In this document: positions 36,546 to 44,823 of the stretch, one piece after another
How positions within the stretch are numbered: position 1 is the stretch's first letter
Layout: every line of letters starts with the position of its first letter
Assembly (NCBI GenBank): GCA_963701375.1
Contig: CAVOZT010000001.1
Coordinates: forward strand, 744,001 to 808,000
Direction of reading: 5' to 3'
From: CAVXTF01 sp963701375
Lineage (GTDB): Bacteria; Actinomycetota; Acidimicrobiia; Acidimicrobiales; CAVXTF01
Length of the DNA: 64,000 nucleotides
The notes under the pieces: model-generated
Databases searched by the model: none
What the model was told of the DNA's origin: nothing
Seen by the model: the letters and a program-made list of their open reading frames with translations, nothing else
Translations under genes and position numbers: made by a program

Positions 36546-37280
36546 GTGACTGACTCTCTGGGTGTCCCCGACCACGATCCCCCCGAATACCGCCTGTTGT
36601 CGGTGATCGTTCCGGTCTTCAACGAGCGCAACACCGTCGCCGAGATCATCAGGCGTATGCGCGCGGTGGAACTTCCCGTCCGGCTCGAGGTCGTGGTGGT
36701 GGACGACGGGTCCTCGGACGGTAGCGACAAGGTGCTCGCCGCTCTTGCGGACTCCACGGTGAGGGTGATCCATCATCCCCACAACCGCGGAAAGGGCGCT
36801 GCGGTGAGAACGGGACTCGAAGCGGCGAAAGGCGACCTGTTGCTCATCCAGGACGCCGATCTCGAGTACGACCCTGACGACTGGCCGAACCTGCTCGCAC
36901 CGGTGCTCAAGGGGAAGGCGCGCGTCGTCTACGGCAGCCGGTTCACCGGCGAGCGCAAGAACATGCTCCCTTCGCACTGGATCGGCAACCGGTTGCTGAC
37001 GCTCGTGACCAATCTGCTGTACAAGTCGACGCTCTCGGACATGGAGACGTGCTACAAGCTCTTCGACCGGAGGGTCCTCGAGGGATTGACCGTCGAGTCC
37101 GACCGCTTCGAGTTCGAGCCAGAGATCACCGCAAAGGTCCTGTTGCGCGGCGAGCGCATCTACGAGGTGCCCATCTCGTATGCGGGCCGCGAGATGTCCG
37201 AAGGAAAGAAGATCACTTGGCGAGACGGTTTCGGCGCGATGTTGACCCTGGTGCGCTTCCGGTTCAGGCGGCGCAGGTGA
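36546..37280 (+). CDS. GT2 glycosyltransferase, dolichol-phosphate mannosyltransferase-like
   Basis: A 244-residue single-domain GT-A enzyme. VIVPVFNERNTVAEIIRRM is at the N-terminus, VVVDDGSSDGS the first acid motif, QDADLEYDPDDW the metal-binding DxD-like motif, and YGSRFTGERKNM and DMETCYKLFDRRVLE the acceptor regions typical of polyprenyl-phosphate glycosyltransferases. It lacks the C-terminal membrane domain of longer relatives. It would transfer a sugar from a nucleotide donor to polyprenyl phosphate at the inner membrane face. The start is GTG 36546. It overlaps the next GT gene by GTGA. Confidence 0.88.
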   Translation: MTDSLGVPDHDPPEYRLLSVIVPVFNERNTVAEIIRRMRAVELPVRLEVVVVDDGSSDGSDKVLAALADSTVRVIHHPHNRGKGAAVRTGLEAAKGDLLLIQDADLEYDPDDWPNLLAPVLKGKARVVYGSRFTGERKNMLPSHWIGNRLLTLVTNLLYKSTLSDMETCYKLFDRRVLEGLTVESDRFEFEPEITAKVLLRGERIYEVPISYAGREMSEGKKITWRDGFGAMLTLVRFRFRRRR

Positions 37281-38206
37281 GCACTTTGCAGGAGCTTCAC
37301 GAACCGGCTCGCGAGACCCTGGCGGACAGGCTCGATGCCGTCGTCGTCAACCTCGACTCGGGGGAGGCTCTCGCGCGGTGCGTGGAGTCCCTCCACGAAG
37401 CGGGTGTTTGGCGCGTCGTCGTCGTCGACAATGCCGTCCCGCCCGGGCGAGCGAGAAGAGTGCTCGGAGCAGAGCCAGGGGTCGAGATCGTGGAGCCAGG
37501 AACGAATCTCGGATACGGATCCGGCGCCAACAGGGGTGCCGGGGCGTGTACGGCGGAACTGCTCGTCGTCTGCAATCCGGACGTGGTCGTGGACCGCGAA
37601 GCATTGGTCCACCTGGTCGACGCGCTCGACTCGGATCGGGGCGTAGGGCTGGTCGGACCGCTCGTGCTCGAACGCGACGGGACGCGCTACCCGTCCACGC
37701 GGCGCTTCCCGTCCCTCTTGGACGGCGCGGGCCACGCGCTCGCCGGGTTGCTTGCGCCTAACAACCGTTTCACGCGTAGGTACCGAATGGAGGACGAGAA
37801 CCCGGCCGAGACGGCGAAGGTGGATTGGGTCTCTGGATCGTTCATGTTGTTGCGCCGCAGCGTGTTCGAGGATCTCGGCGGATTCGACGAGGCGTATTTC
37901 ATGTACGGGGAAGACGTGGACCTGTGTTGGCGGGCTCATATGGCCGGGTGGGGGGTCGCCTACGTGCCCTCGGCACACATCACGCACCTCGGCGGGATCA
38001 CGACGAGGCGGGCCCCTTACAGGATGCTCGCCTCTCATCACCGCTCTGCACTCCGTTTCGCCGCCAGGACCCTGACTGGCCCTCGCCGGCTCGCGCTGCC
38101 GGCCGTGGCTCTGGCTCTCGGGATGCGGCTGATCGCAGAGGTCGCCCGTGAGTTGGCACATTCTGCGGCCGGCAGGCCGACGGGAGCCTCGCTCCCCGAC
38201 GGCTAG
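37277..38206 (+). CDS. GT2 glycosyltransferase, WbbL/rhamnosyltransferase-like
   Basis: A 309-residue GT2 enzyme. VVVVDNAVP, NLGYGSGANRGA and VVCNPDVVVDREAL (the DxD region is NPD) are followed by VSGSFMLLRRSVFEDLGGFDEAYFMYGEDVDLCWRAHMAG, the conserved acceptor/catalytic block of rhamnosyltransferases such as WbbL. Together with rmlB and rmlD this suggests transfer of L-rhamnose to a lipid-linked glycan. In Mycobacterium a wbbL homologue is also next to rmlD and a nucleotidyltransferase. The start is GTG 37277, overlapping the upstream stop. Confidence 0.85.
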   Translation: MSTLQELHEPARETLADRLDAVVVNLDSGEALARCVESLHEAGVWRVVVVDNAVPPGRARRVLGAEPGVEIVEPGTNLGYGSGANRGAGACTAELLVVCNPDVVVDREALVHLVDALDSDRGVGLVGPLVLERDGTRYPSTRRFPSLLDGAGHALAGLLAPNNRFTRRYRMEDENPAETAKVDWVSGSFMLLRRSVFEDLGGFDEAYFMYGEDVDLCWRAHMAGWGVAYVPSAHITHLGGITTRRAPYRMLASHHRSALRFAARTLTGPRRLALPAVALALGMRLIAEVARELAHSAAGRPTGASLPDG

Positions 38207-38221
38207 GGTGGCGATCCGGTC

Positions 38222-39055
38222 ATGGCGAGGCAGGATGCTGGCAAATGGGTGGCGCGAGCTGGCGCCACGGGAGGAGGGCGGACCTATCGCGCCCGCGTTC
38301 CCTACCGCTGGTACAGCGGCCTCGCCCTGATAGTCGTGCTCGGAGTGTTCCTCGTGGCGTACAGCCGCTACGAGCGTCTGCACCCGGCGCAACCGATCCA
38401 ACCGACCACGAGCACCCACTGGGCGGCCGGCGTCGTGTTCGACCTCTGCGGCAAGACTCAGCTGACGCTTCCGGCGAGCCCGGTCGCGCAGCAGGCGACC
38501 CTCGGGCTCTACTCGTCCGGAAGCGGCGTGATCCAGATCCAGCCCAAGAGCTCCGCTGACACCGGCACGAACGCGACGTTGGGGAGGTTCGCGTCGCAGT
38601 ACAGCGGGCTCACCCTCACCGCGACGTCCGTCGGCCTTTCGAAACAGCACGTCTACACCGACGGCTCGACGTGCCCGTCGGGGACTCCGGATGCGGGGAA
38701 GGTGGGTCAGATCCAGGCGAAGATCATTCCGCCCCCTCAGAGCAACGCGTCTCCCACCACCCAGACCGGCGACGTTCGCTCCGTGCGCTTCACGACCAAC
38801 GGCGAGATCGTCGTTGTCGCGTTCCTCCCGAGCGGCGCAAGCGTACCGGCGCCCAGCCAGACGATCACGGTCGCCGTTGAAGATGCGGCCGCCTCGGCCG
38901 TCACACCCACGACGGCGAGCACCACGCCGTTGATCACGACCACCACCAAGCCAGGCTCGACAACGACAACCGCGAAGAGTTCGACGACGTCGACCACCTC
39001 GAAGGGCTCGACCACGACGACCAAGCCCGTAGGGACCACCTCTACGTCCAAGTGA
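38222..39055 (+). CDS. Membrane-anchored extracytoplasmic protein, Thr/Ser-rich tail
   Basis: A 277-residue protein of unknown function. A basic cytosolic N-terminus precedes one transmembrane helix (YSGLALIVVLGVFLVAY, about residues 31-47), then an extracytoplasmic domain of about 170 residues with two Cys (DLCGKT and STCPSG) that may pair, and a long Ser/Thr/Lys tail (about 225-277) that could be glycosylated or span the wall. The segment GSGVIQIQPKSS...NATLGRF recalls a family I remember from related bacteria with His in place of the Gln; that recollection is weak. It lies in the sugar-nucleotide cluster and overlaps the following nucleotidyltransferase start by GTGA. Confidence 0.7.
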   Translation: MARQDAGKWVARAGATGGGRTYRARVPYRWYSGLALIVVLGVFLVAYSRYERLHPAQPIQPTTSTHWAAGVVFDLCGKTQLTLPASPVAQQATLGLYSSGSGVIQIQPKSSADTGTNATLGRFASQYSGLTLTATSVGLSKQHVYTDGSTCPSGTPDAGKVGQIQAKIIPPPQSNASPTTQTGDVRSVRFTTNGEIVVVAFLPSGASVPAPSQTITVAVEDAAASAVTPTTASTTPLITTTTKPGSTTTTAKSSTTSTTSKGSTTTTKPVGTTSTSK

Positions 39056-40134
39056 AAGCCGTCGTCCTCGTCGGCGGCGAGGGAACGCGACTGCGGCCCC
39101 TCACATACACGACGCCGAAACAGTTGTTGCCGATCGTGGAGACGCCGATGCTCGAGAGGGTTCTCGGGCATCTTGCGACGCACGGGATCAAACAGGCCGT
39201 GCTGTCGCTCGGCTACAGGCCAGAAGCGTTCACACGCGCGTACCCCGACGGGATCGTCGCGGGTGTGAGCGTCACGTATGCGGTGGAGCCCGAGCCGCTC
39301 GACACGGCGGGCGCCATTCGCTTCGCCGCACTTCATGCGGGCATCGACGACACCTTCGTCGCGGTGAACGGGGACGTGCTCACTGACGGCGACGTGAGCG
39401 CTCTCGTCGCCTTTCACGCACGTGTCGGGGCTTCGGCGACCATCTACCTGAGCCCGGTCGAAGATCCCTCGCGATTCGGCGTGGTCGACACCGACAGGGA
39501 CGGGAGAGTCCTCGCATTCGTCGAGAAGCCGCCTCCGGGAGAAGCACCGACGAACCTCATCAACGCCGGCATCTACGTCATCGAGCGCGAAGTCCTCGAG
39601 CGGATACCTGCGGGAAGAAGGGTCTCGGTAGAGCGCGAGACGTTCCCTTCCCTGGCAGGCGACGGGTCCTTGTTCGCGCTGGCTGACGACGCGTACTGGC
39701 TCGACACTGGCACCCCAGAGGCGTACCTGCGCGCACATCGCGATCTTCTCGATGGCCTGCGCGGCGAGCCCCCCACCGCTGGTGCAAGAAGGTCGGCACA
39801 AGGCCCGTGGGAGCTCGGGAATCCATCGATCTCCGGTTCCGTCGATCGCCGTAGTGTCGTTGCGGAGCGAGCACAGGTGCACGCGGGGGCGACGGTGACA
39901 GGAACAGTTGTGGGAGCGGGCTGTCTCGTGGAGAGCGGGGCAACCGTTGCCTCGTCGGTCCTTCTCGCCGGGTCCCACGTCCTCGAGGCGGCGACGGTGG
40001 ACTCGTCGATAGTCGGCAACCGTGCGGTCGTCGGGCGCGACAGTCATCTCACTTCCATGTCGATCGTCGGTGACGACGTGGTAGTCGAAGCGGGGACGCG
40101 GTTGGCCGGCGCCCGATTGCCCGAGGTCAGGTGA
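39052..40134 (+). CDS. Sugar-1-phosphate nucleotidyltransferase (mannose-1-P guanylyltransferase-like)
   Basis: A 360-residue two-domain enzyme. The catalytic N-terminal domain has VLVGGEGTRLRPLTYTTPKQLLPI, VNGDVLTDGD with the metal-binding Asp, FVEKPP, and NAGIYVIERE. The C-terminal 120 residues form hexapeptide-like repeats (left-handed beta-helix). Its layout matches the GDP-mannose pyrophosphorylase-like protein of Mycobacterium found beside wbbL and rmlD; a thymidylyltransferase role is also possible. It makes an NDP-sugar from NTP and a hexose 1-phosphate. The start is GTG 39052, overlapping the previous stop. Confidence 0.87.
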   Translation: MKAVVLVGGEGTRLRPLTYTTPKQLLPIVETPMLERVLGHLATHGIKQAVLSLGYRPEAFTRAYPDGIVAGVSVTYAVEPEPLDTAGAIRFAALHAGIDDTFVAVNGDVLTDGDVSALVAFHARVGASATIYLSPVEDPSRFGVVDTDRDGRVLAFVEKPPPGEAPTNLINAGIYVIEREVLERIPAGRRVSVERETFPSLAGDGSLFALADDAYWLDTGTPEAYLRAHRDLLDGLRGEPPTAGARRSAQGPWELGNPSISGSVDRRSVVAERAQVHAGATVTGTVVGAGCLVESGATVASSVLLAGSHVLEAATVDSSIVGNRAVVGRDSHLTSMSIVGDDVVVEAGTRLAGARLPEVR

Positions 40135-40138
40135 CCCA

Positions 40139-41086
40139 ATGCGCGTGATGGTCACAGGCGGAGCGGGCTTCATCGGTTCCAACCTGGTAGACCGGCTCTT
40201 GGCCGAGGGGAACCAGGTGGACGTGGTCGACGACCTGTCGACGGGAAGACTCAACAACCTTGCGGACGCCCGGTCCGCGCGCAGGGCGGAGTTCTCTTTT
40301 CACCAGCTCGATGTCCGGTCGCCCGAGCTGGTGGAGGTGATCGGCAGGCGCAGCCCCGAAGTGATCTTCCACCTGGCCGCCCAGGCGGACGTCAGAATCT
40401 CCGTCGATCGCCCCGTGTTCGACGCCGAGGTGAACATCGTGGGGACGCTGCGAGTGCTCGAAGGTGCGCGTGCGGCATCTACGAGGCGGGTCGTGTTCGC
40501 TGCGAGCGGAGGAACCCTTTACGGCGAACCTGACGGCGACGATCTCCCGGTGCGCGAGACCGCTCCCCAGCGCCCGCTGTCTCCTTACGGAGTCTCCAAG
40601 AAATCGGCGATCGACTATCTGGTGGCCTTCAGAGAGCTCCACTCCATAGAGTTCTGCGCGCTGGCGCTGGCGAACATCTACGGACCACGGCAGGATCCTC
40701 ACGGCGAGGCCGGCGTCGTCGCGATCTTCGCCGCGAGGATGCTCGCGGGAAAGCCGGTCACGATCTTCGGCGACGGAGCCCAGACGCGCGACTTCCTCTA
40801 CGTAGACGATGCCGTCGACGCCATGGTGCGAGCATCGGAACGCGGCGGAGGACTGACCTTGAACATCGGGACGGGTATAGAAGTGAGCATCAACCACTTG
40901 CATGCCGTCATGGCGGACCTCTGCGGAAACGAAATTCCACCGGTGCACGTTCCCGAACGCCAGGGAGAGATCCGACGCAGCTCACTGGACGCGAGCAGGG
41001 CGGCCATTCACCTCGGCTGGCGTCCGTTCACTCCGGTCGAGACGGGGATCGCTGCAGTGCTCGAGCACTTCGGCGCTGCTCGTTAG
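40139..41086 (+). CDS. NAD-dependent epimerase, UDP-glucose 4-epimerase-like
   Basis: A 315-residue extended SDR. TGGAGFIGSNLVDRLL, HLAAQADVRISVDRP, ASGGTLYGEP and SPYGVSKKSAIDYL (Tyr and Lys) are followed by ANIYGPRQDPHGEAGVVAIF and RDFLYVDDAVDAM, all typical of bacterial GalE-type epimerases of about 310 residues. It would interconvert UDP-glucose and UDP-galactose or a related pair. The start is ATG 40139, 4 bp after the preceding stop. It is the last gene of the first sugar block and is convergent with the PaiB-like gene. Confidence 0.88.
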   Translation: MRVMVTGGAGFIGSNLVDRLLAEGNQVDVVDDLSTGRLNNLADARSARRAEFSFHQLDVRSPELVEVIGRRSPEVIFHLAAQADVRISVDRPVFDAEVNIVGTLRVLEGARAASTRRVVFAASGGTLYGEPDGDDLPVRETAPQRPLSPYGVSKKSAIDYLVAFRELHSIEFCALALANIYGPRQDPHGEAGVVAIFAARMLAGKPVTIFGDGAQTRDFLYVDDAVDAMVRASERGGGLTLNIGTGIEVSINHLHAVMADLCGNEIPPVHVPERQGEIRRSSLDASRAAIHLGWRPFTPVETGIAAVLEHFGAAR

Positions 41087-41123
41087 TCGGGCGTCACTCG
41101 GTCGACAGTCAGGCGACAGTGGG

Positions 41124-41756
41124 TCAGTCCCCGGAGAGAGCTCGTTGCATGTCGTCGGCAAGCTCGGGATTCTGGAACGCTCCGGGCTCGCGGAGAGCGG
41201 CCATCACCTGGAGTTGGGTGACGGGATCCTTGTCCTGACTCATCTTGATCTTGCAGACGAAGCGAGTGATCGGCAGCCGGATACCCACCGTGCCCAGGGC
41301 CACCGGGCGGCCCCAATCCAGGTCGAGCAGCATCGGGTCTTCGACTCTGTGCTCGAAGTGAGCGACGAGCCTCGCGAGCACCGCGAGGGTCTCCTCTGCG
41401 TCGAGGATCTCCGGCACGCCGTAGCAGTGCACGGCGCTGAAGTTCCAAGTCGGCGCGCGTATTGCTCCGAGCGCGTACCAGCTGGGCGAGATGTACCCGT
41501 GTCGGCCCTGGACTATCAGCAGAATTTCGCGATCTCCGAATCCATGAATCGTCTCGTCGGGACGACCCACGTGAGTGAACACCGCCAATCCTTCGGCGTC
41601 CTCGTCGAGCAGAACCGGGTAGTGCGACGCGACGAGCGAGCCGTTGTTGTTACTGACCAAGATCCCCCACGGGTTCTCGCGTATCAATCGACGGACCACT
41701 TCGGGATCCTCTGTGGCGTGAAACGGATTGTGGCGCACGAACCCGCATTCTGCCAT
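41124..41756 (-). CDS. PaiB-like FMN-binding protein
   Basis: A 210-residue FMN-binding split-barrel protein of the PaiB family. MAECGFVRHNPFHATED, SHYPVLLDED, FTHVGRPDETIHGF, GYISPSWYALGAIRAPTWNFSAVHCYG and the C-terminal HFEHRVEDP block are characteristic. Bacillus PaiB affects protease and sporulation gene expression, but many members are likely FMN- or heme-binding enzymes; function here is open. The ATG 41756 start gives the expected N-terminus. An 8-bp tandem repeat lies just upstream. Confidence 0.85.
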   Translation of the reverse strand: MAECGFVRHNPFHATEDPEVVRRLIRENPWGILVSNNNGSLVASHYPVLLDEDAEGLAVFTHVGRPDETIHGFGDREILLIVQGRHGYISPSWYALGAIRAPTWNFSAVHCYGVPEILDAEETLAVLARLVAHFEHRVEDPMLLDLDWGRPVALGTVGIRLPITRFVCKIKMSQDKDPVTQLQVMAALREPGAFQNPELADDMQRALSGD

Positions 41757-41771
41757 GGGCCCGATGTTCCA

Positions 41772-41806
41772 CGGCTCAACGGGTCAACGGGTCAGCGGCT
41801 CAGCGG
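41772..41806 (-). repeat. 8-bp tandem repeat giving four TGA stops after cofE
   Basis: Four consecutive 8-bp units plus a partial unit (CGGSTCAR on the plus strand). On the minus strand each unit holds TGA, at 41802, 41794, 41786 and 41778. The first is the cofE stop; because 8 is not a multiple of 3, the copies close all reading frames at the cofE 3' end. Read directly from the sequence. Confidence 0.85.
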
Positions 41807-42539
41807 AACAGGTCCTCTGACGGAGGGCGGATGATCTCGGCCGCGACCGACGATCTGCGTGCCCACGCAGGGTCGATTCCCCGCACAACTGCTGCGGGAA
41901 TGCCGCGGTCCTTTCCCATCACCAACTCGGCCGCAGAAGCGATCTCGTCGGCTATACACAACTCGGTCGCAACGAGCTCGCGACCGTTTGCGTCGGGGGT
42001 CCCTCGCAGGTCCACGACCGCGGCAACTCCGTCGCAGCCGATCGCCACATCGACCACACCACGCCTCCAAGGCCTACCGAAGGTGTCGGAGATGATCACC
42101 GCTACCCGGACACTGAAGCGCGAGCTGAAACTGGTCGCGGAGCCGTCGTGCAGAACGGTCGGCGTCCACCGGCAAAAGGGCGGCGGTTCCGGACGGCACG
42201 TTCGACAGGTTCGACCCCCGCGTTCGCGCACACGAACCCCTGGCGCGTCTCGGATATGACGAGGTCTCCGTGCTGGCGCAGCACTCGCACGGACTCGCTC
42301 CTGACGAGTGCCTCTTTGGCGGCGGGGTCGTCGGGGTCGATTGCGACTATGCGTCCCTCTGCCTTCGACACGATCTTTTGGGTCACGACTACGACGTCAC
42401 CGTCGAGAAGGGTTACGGCGTTCGCGATCATCGTGGCCAGGTCGGCCGAGCGAGTTACCTCACCTACCCCGTGTACGGGCAGGACGAGCAGGCCGCCGAC
42501 TTGGGGAGGTTGTGCAGGGCGTTTTTGATCAGGGCACAT
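41800..42539 (-). CDS. cofE: Coenzyme F420:L-glutamate ligase, CofE (two frameshifts)
   Basis: Three frames combine into a CofE of about 245 residues if two extra bases are removed, one near 42213 (GVEP/SNVP junction) and one in a TTT run near 42141. Conserved parts: LPVHGVGEV near the start, DGDVVVVTQKIVSKAEGR, GFVCANAGVEPSNVP, and AVIISDTFGRPWRRGVVDVAIGCDG followed by TELCIADEIASAAELVMGK. It adds glutamate residues to F420-0 using GTP. The FbiB nitroreductase domain is absent. The start is uncertain; ATG 42539 gives a slightly long leader and overlaps the cofD reading frame. It lies directly downstream of cofD, the previous pathway step. Confidence 0.85.
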
Positions 42540-43469
42540 GTGTCCGCGCCTTCGACCAGCGCAGTTCTCGCAAGCTCGACTGTCCGCGAATGATCGGACA
42601 TCACGGTGCTGGTGACCACACAGTGCATACCTGTGCGCTCGACGTCGGCTGCCCACGACTCGTCGGCCTCGTCGACGACCAGCGTGGCGGCGAGGTCGCA
42701 GTAGATGCGGGCGACACCGACGACACTCGATTCGTGGCCGAGCTCCCGCATCAAGCGGTCGGCCGGGCCCTTCAACGCGGTCCCCGCGACGATCGGAGAG
42801 ATCGCTACCGTCTCAGCGCGTGCTCGAGCGCACCGCATCGGCGATCCCCGGGACCGCTAGCAACGGACCGATCGACAAGATCGGATTCGAAGGGCAGATG
42901 ATCACCGCATCTCCGTCGCGAATCGCATCGAGGACGCCCGGTGCCGGCGCCGCATCGCCCGCTCCGTCGTAGCGGACGCTGCTCACGGGCACCGAGTGCC
43001 GGAGCCTGACGAAGTAGTCCTGGAATGCGATCTCGGGGCCACCGGACAGCTGCATCCGCGTTCTCACCGGGTCGTCCGACATCGGGATCAGGCGCGCCGG
43101 CACTCCGAGGACGCTGCAGAGCTCGCTCGTCACCTCGCTCAACGTCGCCCCTTGCGTAAGGCGGTTGGTGCGATACAGGTGGGTGGCGAGATCGTGGTCG
43201 CCGAGGCGCATCCAACTGTCGCCGCCCAGTTTTTCGAGAGCATCCATCACCGTCCACGTCTCGTCGGCGAGTCCCCATCCGCGTTCTTCGTCCGACCTGC
43301 CCGACAGCGTGTACGAAACTGTGTCCAAATCCGGGCTTATGTGTAGCCCGTGCATGATCGTGTCGTCCCCCGTGTTGACGATCGCAGTGACCTCGCCCGC
43401 ACCGACGGCGGGAACGAGGCCACGCAGGAGCTTGGCCGCGCCGACTCCTCCGGCAAGTGCGGTGATCAC
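42464..43469 (-). CDS. cofD: 2-phospho-L-lactate transferase, CofD/FbiA (frameshifted)
   Basis: A CofD-family protein of up to 334 residues if one extra base near 42826 is removed. ITALAGGVGAAKLLRGL binds the nucleotide part; NTGDDTIMHGLHISPDLDT and GLADETWTVMDALEKLGG are conserved; CPSNPILSIGPLL and VAISPIVAGTALKGPADRLM, which straddles the break, complete the active site. It transfers a phospholactyl-type group to the deazaflavin Fo. The tail after ELARTALVE is unusually long and Cys-rich and overlaps cofE by 76 bp; a further small error may hide a stop near 42530. The start is ATG 43469. Divergent from a GT4 gene across 72 bp. Confidence 0.87.
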
Positions 43470-43541
43470 GGCGCGAGACGCTAGCTGTAACAGCCGAGAG
43501 AGCCTGCTGCGCCGGCGTCACCTTGTGCAAGGCTCCCCCCG

Positions 43542-44714
43542 GTGAGGCTCCTGGCAGACGGCGATCCCCTCGTCGTCGCACTCGACGCGACACCGCTCCT
43601 CGGGGTCCCGACCGGGGTCGGGGTCTTCTGCCGCGAGGCGATCGAGGCCCTAGCGGTCGCCGGTGAACTGGATGTGGAGGCGTTCGCAGTCACCTGGCGG
43701 CGTCGGCAGATGCTCTCGGAGCGCGTTCCGACGGGAGCGCGTGCGGTGGGCCGGGCAATGCCGGCGAGACCTCTGCATATGGCATGGCGTCACGTCAACT
43801 TCCCATACATCGAGTGGTTTCTCGGCCGCGTCGACGTGGTTCACGGGACGAACTTCGTGGTGCCTCCGGCGCGAAGAGCCGCGAGAGTGGTCACTGTCCA
43901 CGACCTGACAACCGTGCGGTTTCCCGAGATGTGCGATCCGCCGACCCTCCGATTTCCCGCACTCGTCCGCAGGGCGGTCGACCGAGGTGCTTGGGTCCAC
44001 ACGCCGTCGAAGTACGTCGCCGACGAGGTCGTGGCGGAGCTCGGCGTTGATCCCGAAAGGGTCCGAGCGATTCACCACGGCACGCCGAGACCGCAGGCCG
44101 GGACGAACCGCTCATCGTCGGAGCAGTCGTCGCAATTGTCGCAATCGTCACCGAGCGAGCTCCCGCAGGGCTCGGGTCGTTACGTGCTTGCGATCGGTAC
44201 AGCAGAACCCCGCAAGGACCTGCCTTCTCTCGTGAAGGCGTTCGACTCGATCGCATCTCGTCTACCAGACGTCGTACTCGTCCTCGCGGGCCCGCCCGGG
44301 TGGGGGAGCGCTGCAGTCGCGGAGGCAGTCGCAATGTCTCCTTTCAGTTCGCGCATCGTCGTCACGGGGTACGTCGGTGATCTGGAACGCCTTTTGCGCA
44401 ACGCGTCGGTCCTCGCATACCCGTCGCTCTACGAGGGTTTCGGCCTGCCCACCCTCGAAGCCATGGCCGCAGGAGTGCCTGTGGTAACGACAACGGCGGG
44501 AGCGCTTCCCGAAGTGGTTGGCGACGCCGCAATCCTCGTCGAGCCCGGCGACTCCGATGCGCTCGGTGCCGCGCTCGAAGTTGTCCTCACAGACGAGGGC
44601 GAGCGCGTCGCCCTCGTCGAGCGCGGCTTCAGGCGTGCGAGCATGTTCACTTGGGAGGCGTGCGCGAAGGGATTGACCGACCTTTACAAAGATGCAGCAC
44701 GGAGCCAAAGGTGA
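43542..44714 (+). CDS. GT4 glycosyltransferase (first of three)
   Basis: A 390-residue GT-B enzyme. The N-terminal domain has VALDATPLLGVPTGVGVFCREAI, VVHGTNFVVPP and VVTVHDLTTVRFPE; a Ser/Gln-rich linker (SSSEQSSQLSQSSPSE, about residues 188-203) joins the C-terminal domain with LAIGTAEPRKDLPSLVKAF, the donor-binding LAYPSLYEGFGLPTLEAMAAGVPVV and a final FTWEACAKG helix. It probably transfers a mannose-like sugar from a nucleotide donor to a lipid-linked glycan. The start is GTG 43542. The last codons lie in the first copy of the 26-bp repeat, and the stop TGA overlaps a GTG. Confidence 0.88.
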   Translation: MRLLADGDPLVVALDATPLLGVPTGVGVFCREAIEALAVAGELDVEAFAVTWRRRQMLSERVPTGARAVGRAMPARPLHMAWRHVNFPYIEWFLGRVDVVHGTNFVVPPARRAARVVTVHDLTTVRFPEMCDPPTLRFPALVRRAVDRGAWVHTPSKYVADEVVAELGVDPERVRAIHHGTPRPQAGTNRSSSEQSSQLSQSSPSELPQGSGRYVLAIGTAEPRKDLPSLVKAFDSIASRLPDVVLVLAGPPGWGSAAVAEAVAMSPFSSRIVVTGYVGDLERLLRNASVLAYPSLYEGFGLPTLEAMAAGVPVVTTTAGALPEVVGDAAILVEPGDSDALGAALEVVLTDEGERVALVERGFRRASMFTWEACAKGLTDLYKDAARSQR

Positions 44715-44823
44715 CCGAGGCAGCACGGAGCCAAAGGTGACCGAGGCAGCACGGAGCCAAAGGTGACCGAGGCAGCACGGAGCCAAAGGTGACCGAGGCA
44801 GCATGGAGCCAAAGGTGACCAAG
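44694..44823 (+). repeat. 26-bp tandem repeat, five copies, at a gene junction
   Basis: Five direct copies with a 26-bp period: 44694-44719, 44720-44745, 44746-44771, 44772-44797, 44798-44823. The first four are identical; the fifth has C-to-T (creating ATG 44803) and G-to-A near its end. Each copy contains AAAGGTGACC, that is, a weak Shine-Dalgarno and a GTGA stop/start overlap. The array begins in the last codons of one glycosyltransferase gene and ends in the first codons of the next. There are no spacers, so it is not a CRISPR array. Confidence 0.97.
44711..44818 (+). other. Chain of four overlapping nine-codon reading frames
   Basis: Each repeat copy opens with GTG inside GTGA and runs nine codons to the TGA of the next GTGA: 44711-44740, 44737-44766, 44763-44792 and 44789-44818. 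The first three encode VTEAARSQR; the fourth encodes VTEAAWSQR. The upstream gene's stop (44712-44714) overlaps the first GTG, and the last TGA overlaps GTG 44815 of the downstream gene, so the chain is unbroken. Because 26 is one less than 27, each step moves to another frame. Whether these are translated is not known; they may only be by-products of repeat expansion. Confidence 0.6.

Noticed and set aside
44694..44823. CRISPR array
   Set aside because: Copies are directly adjacent with no unique spacers and only a 26-bp period; no cas genes are nearby.
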